A stretch of 64,000 nucleotides of DNA, from assembly GCA_021234155.1 (NCBI GenBank), contig JAJEKV010000016.1:2964471-3028470 (forward strand), written 5' to 3'. Numbering within the stretch: the stretch's first letter is position 1; each line of letters starts with the position of its first letter. Below are positions 57,966 to 64,000 of the stretch, one piece after another. Source of the DNA: Isoetes taiwanensis (Eukaryota; Streptophyta; Lycopodiopsida; Isoetales; Isoetaceae). Under the pieces are notes generated by a model that was not told where the DNA came from, did no database searches, and saw only the letters and a list, made by a program, of their open reading frames with translations. The position numbers were made by a program, and so were the translations under genes.

Positions 57966-60095
57966 AAAAAATTCCAGTTTACTAAAAATTTTCCCATTAT
58001 AATGAAATTGTGCTTATATGCATCACATGTATAGAATTGGTTGCAAATGATTTGGATCCTATGAGACAAAGACAAAAAAGCTTGACCAAGATTTTTTTTT
58101 CATATGCATTCTATCGAAAATGTACCTATAGCAAGCTTAAATCATGGAAATCGCTCATTGTGTGCATGTTGTAAGCCACGTACCTGAATCTTACATAAAT
58201 TCGAAATTTGAAGGACCTAAGAGCCCAAAAAGCAGAATCACTTAGTCAATTTTTAAATATGAAAAAAAAATGGCAATTTGTTGCTTCGTTTTGACGTGGT
58301 CCCCAAGAAAATGACGCATCTAACAGGCTATATAGAGTACTACACACATGCAATCTCCGCAACACAACAATTGAGTCTTGAAATATCCAAAACTCATCTT
58401 CTATGCTAGCAAAGCTCTGTCTTCTAAGTTAGCAATTATACTACCATTGTAGACATACAAACCAGAATCTAACTTATATCTACCTCATCCACTAAGGATG
58501 ATTAATACTAAGCAACTCAAGCATCCGGAGAGACAAACCCTATTGTACATGTCCAAATTTCACCTTGCTCACCTTAACCATATGTTGGACCTCTACCACC
58601 AACAATGTAGGGCTCAGGAGAAACCTTCAATGTTTCAATCTCCTTTTGCAATAAAACCAAAGTTGTAGCGTGCATCAGAACACATGAACTTAAATGAATA
58701 CTGATTAGTTCAAAATGCTTGAAGAATAAAACTATAGTTGCATACAAATACAACATGCTCTTGCTGCCTAATGGTTGTTACATTTTGGGTCATGAGCACC
58801 TGGAATAGATGAAAATTTGGGCATCTTTAAAGTTTTTCATGATATTCTCATGATAAGATGTTCCCAAGTCAGATGCATGAAGAAAGACACGCAGATATTG
58901 ACAAATGTCATAAGAAAAAATTAGCAAACCTCAGATTCATCAAGCTTGCCAGCTTCACTTGATTTTCTTTAAGCAATTCAATATTAGTATGCCTTCTATT
59001 AGAAGGTACGGATTAGTTAAGGACAAATTCTATTAGAGGGTATGGATTAGTTAAGGAAGAAAGCATGCCTCAATCCTCAGTAACCGCAACCGCACTATTG
59101 AGAGCAGCCTCTAACATAGAATAAAACTCAGAGAAATACAGGAATGCATAAACTTGCGAAAAACCTTAATAATACCTGGTATGCTTTATCTGATGCATTT
59201 ATTTCTAGCTTGAATTCTGGCATGTATAGCCTTTTCTGACTTTCACAACTGCAGGATAAACTTATATGTGGACCATATGCAAATACAAATAACATATTGC
59301 ACCAATTGTCAAGAGCGAGAAAGTTACTCCCAGTGTGTGCTTTGTAGACCTATGTGCATTGAAGATGTATCAATTTTGAAGAATCAGCGCGGAACAATCA
59401 GTGAGGTTGAATCCATGTAAATATTTGCTCAAAAATTACATCATGCTACAGTAAGAATTAGAAATCCCTACCTGAAAAAATAGAAGCCATATGAATATCA
59501 GCAGCAGACTTGCCTGCAAGATGCACAAATCAAGCGACAGAAAGTGACAGGTATGCTGTCAACAACATCCCCTAATTTTGATGCCCACCAAAATAATCTA
59601 TTTTGTTTTTTTTTTTTTTGAAAAGCACCTTCATAATGCATGGAGCTGGTAATGAAATCACAGAAAGCATTTCTATATTCTATCTTGTAACCCCTTATTT
59701 GCCAAATCCCTTGGTGAAAAATAGACGGCCTAAAAATTTGCTCACCTCCAACCGAACTCATGTGACCGATCTCTTGACCGCCCCTCGCTTTTGTTGGCAT
59801 CCAAAAGGACCCAGGGCCTCGGTATGTTCTATGTATATCTTTTGTTCTCCGACCAGCTTAAGCAATAGAATGCATAAATATGCTCCGCATGAGGAACAAA
59901 CAAACAAGTGTATGGTAACACATTTTAAAAAACTTGATCATACAACGGCTACTGTGATTTGAACCCAAAAAACAAAGAATAAGGGAAAATACTGCTTGAT
60001 GCCCAAAGAAGCCTCTAATACACAAACGTATTGTTGAAGAAGAAAATCTTGATCCATAACTACATAGGCCTTTTTTCCACTTTTACAACAACTTA
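57966..60095. other. AT-rich intergenic DNA, small duplication only
   Basis: TTCTATTAGAAGGTACGGAT-type unit (TAGTTAAGGA) is doubled at 58,997-59,060. Plus frame 59,603-59,962 has no recognised domain. No gene is supported. Confidence 0.4.
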
Positions 60096-60100
60096 AGAAT

Positions 60101-60325
60101 AGATGTGTAGAGCTAAGCATGTTTTTGCCGAAATAGGTATCTGCTGGGTGCAACAGGAAAAAATAGAGGATAATATGATTCAGGAACAATTAATAAAGGT
60201 AAAGATAGATGTGCAGAGCTAAGCATGTTTTTGCCAAAATAGGGCTAAGATATCATGTATCTGCTGGGTGCAACATGAAACAATAGAGGATAATCTGATT
60301 CAAGAACAATTAACAAAGGTAAAGC
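60101..60325. repeat. tandem duplication, 106/118 bp
   Basis: AGATGTG.AGAGCTAAGCATG, TTTTTGCC.AAATAGG, ATCTGCTGGGTGCAACA, AATAGAGGATAAT.TGATTCA, CAATTAA.AAAGGTAAAG occurs at 60,101 and 60,207. Copy 2 carries an extra GCTAAGATATCATG-like insert near 60,243. Confidence 0.9.
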
Positions 60326-61800
60326 GACGCTCACCTGTGGGATAAGATGCAAATTCCCTCGCTTGAAAATCCCTTGGAAGATATTCTCATAGGCGCCGAC
60401 CAGATCCATGCAAATTCTGTCGATTGGATAATCGCGGAGCCGAATGAAATCCACTGCAAAAACCCTAAGCCCAAAATATTTCCCGATTTTTGGAGTGTCG
60501 GGACTTTTTTCTGACGGCTAAAACTTTGAAAACCTTAAAAAATCAATCCTAAAAAAATTCCAAAAACCTTTTTTGCCATATCGGATAATCCCAAATTAAC
60601 AAAGTAGATTAGAATAGTTTTTTATGTATCTATAAGAAAGCATATAAGAATGTCATTCATGTACACTATAGCTATAGCTAAGGAGTCTCTTTAACGAAGA
60701 CAATAAACAAAATTCTAGAGGTGAGTTTTATCTTGGTCTTTACTGAACCAGGCAGCTTTCAGAGATGGTTCTAGTCTTAGCTTTTAGAACCTAGTCTATG
60801 TCCTTGAACCAATCAAAAACATAGATGCAGCTTCATGACATGGAGCATAATGTGTTTCAGCCCCAAAATAAGCACCGGAAGCCTTGATATACAGCCCACT
60901 TACTATGCACTGCTCTATGCCTTGTGTATCTACACAAATCAAAAATATCCTTGAGCTCCATAACGAATATAAAATCGGATCTACATCTTGTAAAGCACTG
61001 GCAATCTCTACTTTAAGCAAACCAACATCGGTTCTATTTTTCATCTTCTGCTCAAATACATTGCATTAGACATGTGAAATTCGCCACATATACTTTGAAT
61101 GTTGCTGGGCTCATCTTGCATATGATCTATAGCATTGACAAAATGAAGCAAATGCGCAACCTATAAAGCTTATGCCATACTCCCCGCCTCTGTAATCCTC
61201 AAAGTTCGGATCATTGCACTTATTCGGGCAATGATCCCTATAAGAATGAGAGCATGAGATTTATGGTTGTTCTAAAATCCACTATAAGACTCATTCTTGC
61301 TCACGACTGCATGAAAACAAATAAAACATCCCGCTTAGCTAGGCTTTTCATTCATCTCGCAGCTTTTGCTACAATAGATAGGGTGGGTAGCTGCGATACA
61401 TCGCAGTTACCCAAAAAAGATGAAAACATAGGGAATATCCAAAGATAACACCGGACCCCAAAAAATTGTGTGCTACGATGTTGGCTAGTGTACCGCCGAG
61501 AGTTTATCTTACCGGGATTAAAACCCCACCCTGGGTTTCGAGGAAAATTGACAACGTTGGCTGCTAAACGTTCCCACAAAAAAACCCATGCTCCACAGAG
61601 AATACCGCTCGGGCATCACCCTGACCCGCACATCATCAATGTAAAAAAACCAATAGAGAAAAACCCTAAAAGCGAGGGGCTGATCACGCCACGCCACGCG
61701 ACAAAAAAACAATATTTACACCTCAAAAAGCGAGGGGCTGGTCACGCCGTGCCATCGACAATTATAACAAAAAATTAACATATAAATAACAAATTTAAGG
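60326..61800. other. intergenic DNA, nothing recognised
   Basis: Frames at 60,796-61,044 (minus) and 61,470-61,778 (plus) lack motifs. AAAAGCGAGGGGCTG-TCACGCC is doubled at 61,669-61,750. Confidence 0.4.
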
Positions 61801-61801
61801 G

Positions 61802-61985
61802 GGGAGGGTGGGAGCTATGGATACTGGCTTGAGATGAGAAAGCCGCCGATGAACAAATGATGAAGAACTCGCAGAATAAATAGCGATTGCCCAACCCGAT
61901 GAACGGCCTAAAATGCATGCGATGCATGCATGCGACGCATGCAATGCATGCATGCTCGCCTTGAGTTAAGAATCCCTCCGCAAGC
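61802..61985 (-). repeat. CATGCATG-rich dispersed repeat, copy 3 (inverted)
   Basis: Reverse complement of the unit at 45,234-45,420. The CATGCATG core is at 61,914-61,954, with GTTGGGCAATCGC and TATTCTGCGAGTTCTTCATC on its downstream side. The first bases differ (TTCTTAACTCAAGGCGA in place of TTCTTGCTCAAGACGA). Confidence 0.85.
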
Positions 61986-62164
61986 ATGCATCGATGGCAT
62001 TATAGAAAGATTAAGAACAATGTGCTAATGGTAGAGAGCATGTTGCTAGAATAAATTTGACATGTTATCTGCTAGAAATACCTTTGGGTTCATAAGGAAC
62101 ATATAGTTCTGATTCGTGATCGTCTCTCTTTAGACGGATGCCCGTATATATAGAGTCCGAAAAT

Positions 62165-62295
62165 GTGGTATTTTCGCCCTTTTTGCGGTATTTTCGCCAC
62201 CCAATATCGCCCAAGTGGTATTTCCTACCAAAAAGTGGTGTTTCGCCAAAAGAGTGGTGTTTCGCCAAAAAGTGGTATTTCTAGCCAAAAACAAA
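62165..62295. repeat. TGGTRTTTCGCCAAAA short repeats
   Basis: AGTGGTATTTC/AGTGGTGTTTCGCCAAAA and GGTATTTTCGCC variants recur seven times in 130 bp. The ends drift, so it is an irregular array. Confidence 0.85.
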
Positions 62296-62299
62296 GCGT

Positions 62300-64000
62300 G
62301 AAACTGCATGCCAGTAATTTGAAATCTTTGGTCGGATCCTTCTTGCAGCTCCCTGGACGGCTTGAAATGCTTCAAAAGCCCTTCCAATCGCTTTGTTTTC
62401 CTCTTTAACACTAGCTTGATGAAGAGAGAAAGTGATTTGAGCTCAGATAGGCCGGATCGAGCAAATGATGACCCAAAACAGTTGGTTCTGGGCTTGAAAC
62501 TGTGAAGTGTGCAATGGCGGATAATGGATGGCCAGAAACAGCACAAAAGAAGTCTGGAAATACCACATCCCAGACTCTAAATACGGCAGTCCTCTTCAGA
62601 CAGGCTTGGCCCGATAATGCCAAAAGTAAAGTAGCATTTGGATCTCTTTGCTGCGGTATAGTAAACTAGAACTCCGCGTGCAAAATTCCAAAATTAAGTT
62701 TGTAATACCCGCGGTTCTATTGCGATAGCAATAGAGCCATATTCCTGATAGGGACGCCCTTCCTGCGCCTCTCTATTTATACCTACTTCATTTTCTTTTT
62801 TAGGCTCGCCGGCGTTCTCTTGAGCTCCTTTTCATTCTTTCCCTTTTGCCTCTACAGTTTCCTATTCTCACCAAGCACCAAAGTCGGTACTATCTCTACC
62901 AGTTCCACATCTAGATTAGTGCATCGAATCGAGATAGGTTAATCGGGTTGCAATGCGTTGGTGGCTCTAGATCCTGTGGGTCTTTGTCCTTTGCGCTATA
63001 CGGTTTTCGGTTTGGCTCAAGAACGGGTTGTGGTTGTTTTTTCAAGATTACCTCAACCCTTTCACGGAGTTTTCTGGCTTGCATCGTGGTTCCATAGCCG
63101 TTTTTTGCTCAGGTTTGGTGTTGGCCTACCTTTGGCCGACTGCTGTTTGTGGCTTTCCCATTCTAATCCGACCCTTGTTTCTCTTGTTTGCCCTATCCTC
63201 GCTTTGTTATCCCTATCATTTTCTCTTGGCTCTCTTAGCAAACTCCTTGCCCTATCCCTATCGTTTTTCCATTTAATTAGTCGCCGCCTTTGTCATAATA
63301 TCTTCTTCAGGATAGCGAGTTCTGCCTCCCCTTATTTTTCTTTTTTAGGCTCGTATACTGTGTCCCTCGTTGTCCACTTATAGTTTCTTGTTTTCGAATT
63401 GTTTCTTTTGGTTCTTATTACATGTTGTCCTGCTTTTACCATGTTCTTCCTTGGCTTATCCATAAGGTCCGTGCATTTGTTCTCGTGAGTAGTTTTTTGA
63501 ACATTTACAATTGGGCTTTTTAGAACATCTTCATATGCTGGGGCATAACTATAGCACAACCTCATTTTTTTTCATATGGAAGTACTTTGCATTGCGTTTA
63601 TGAGGTTTTAAGTGCATCGATAGAGGATTAGGATAAGGAATTCTGGCTTAGCCTTGCTTGAGAGCAAGTGGTAATGGTGCCGCCATTTCCTTTGTTCATG
63701 GGGATACGACGCTAGGTATTCAGTTTCAAGTTAATTAAATTGTTTTACTTTGGCCTAACGAGTTGGTCTTAGTGTGGTGGCTAGATTGCTCGTGTTTTCA
63801 CTCTCTCTGATTGCAAGGTTTGGTTCCCTCCAAGTTTCTCGACTTAATGTTTTCTTTCTGCTTTGGTTTTCTCCATTGATATTGCGCATTGTATACTTGT
63901 GCTCCTTGGAAGATGTGCATGCTAAATTTCCTCGAGCTTTATTCATTTATAGAAGCGCACACATGCTAAGCTTGTTTTTCATTTTCGATATTTCGAGATG
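62300..64000. other. intergenic DNA, T/C-rich from about 62,770
   Basis: The plus frame at 62,958-63,383 is Leu/Ser/Phe-rich because the strand is pyrimidine-rich. No motif, splice signal or RNA supports a gene. The window ends here without a recognisable feature. Confidence 0.4.

Noticed and set aside
62958-63383. 141-residue hydrophobic protein
   Set aside because: Composition follows the T/C-rich strand; another frame in the same stretch is equally hydrophobic and there is no gene context.

Overview
This is plant nuclear DNA made mostly of repeats. The evidence is relics of a plant receptor-like kinase and of plant transposase-like proteins, several Helitron-type 3' ends with a GC hairpin and CTAG, AT-rich intergenic DNA, long GAA/TTC tracts, and no bacterial gene organisation. 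I cannot name the species. No rRNA, tRNA, CRISPR or complete autonomous transposon was found, and only one open reading frame looks like an intact gene.

Layout. 1-8,970: eight head-to-tail copies of a GC-rich satellite of about 1.1 kb, already running at base 1 and cut off in a ninth copy. 8,970-16,500: a minus-strand WG-repeat coding scrap, GC-rich CGTCGTT blocks near 10.0-10.5 and 16.0-16.5 kb, a 250-bp TTC microsatellite, a 123-bp triplication and a decayed protein-kinase-like gene. 16.5-24.6 kb: little that can be named apart from small tandem duplications. 24.8-25.85 kb: a frameshifted receptor-like kinase. 27.98-28.98 kb: a decayed transposase-like gene. 32.4-39.1 kb: three Helitron 3' ends of one family, a possible captured gene fragment, a pair of 408-bp direct repeats, and the best gene of the window, a 138-residue single-pass membrane protein on the minus strand at 36,994-37,410. 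40,631-41,167: a large foldback element. 45.2-45.8 and 61.8-62.0 kb: a dispersed repeat loaded with CATGCATG motifs. 47.4-49.9 kb: a minus-strand, lysine-rich, multi-piece gene relic. 48.6-52.7 kb: a family of palindromic GGCGCC repeats. 54.3-55.3 kb: a decayed DUF7869-type gene. 56.5-57.1 kb: two minisatellites. The rest is AT-rich sequence with small duplications.

Nothing here forms an operon or pathway. The useful readings are evolutionary. There are two different decayed genes with conserved acidic motifs of the kind found in transposases, a Helitron family whose ends face inward on an island holding the only intact reading frame, and three unexplained symmetric DNA structures (palindrome arrays, foldback, CATGCATG blocks). 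Many relics are broken by single-base frameshifts, and satellite copies differ mostly by one- to three-base indels. Part of the damage may therefore be residual sequencing error; that cannot be settled from the sequence alone.
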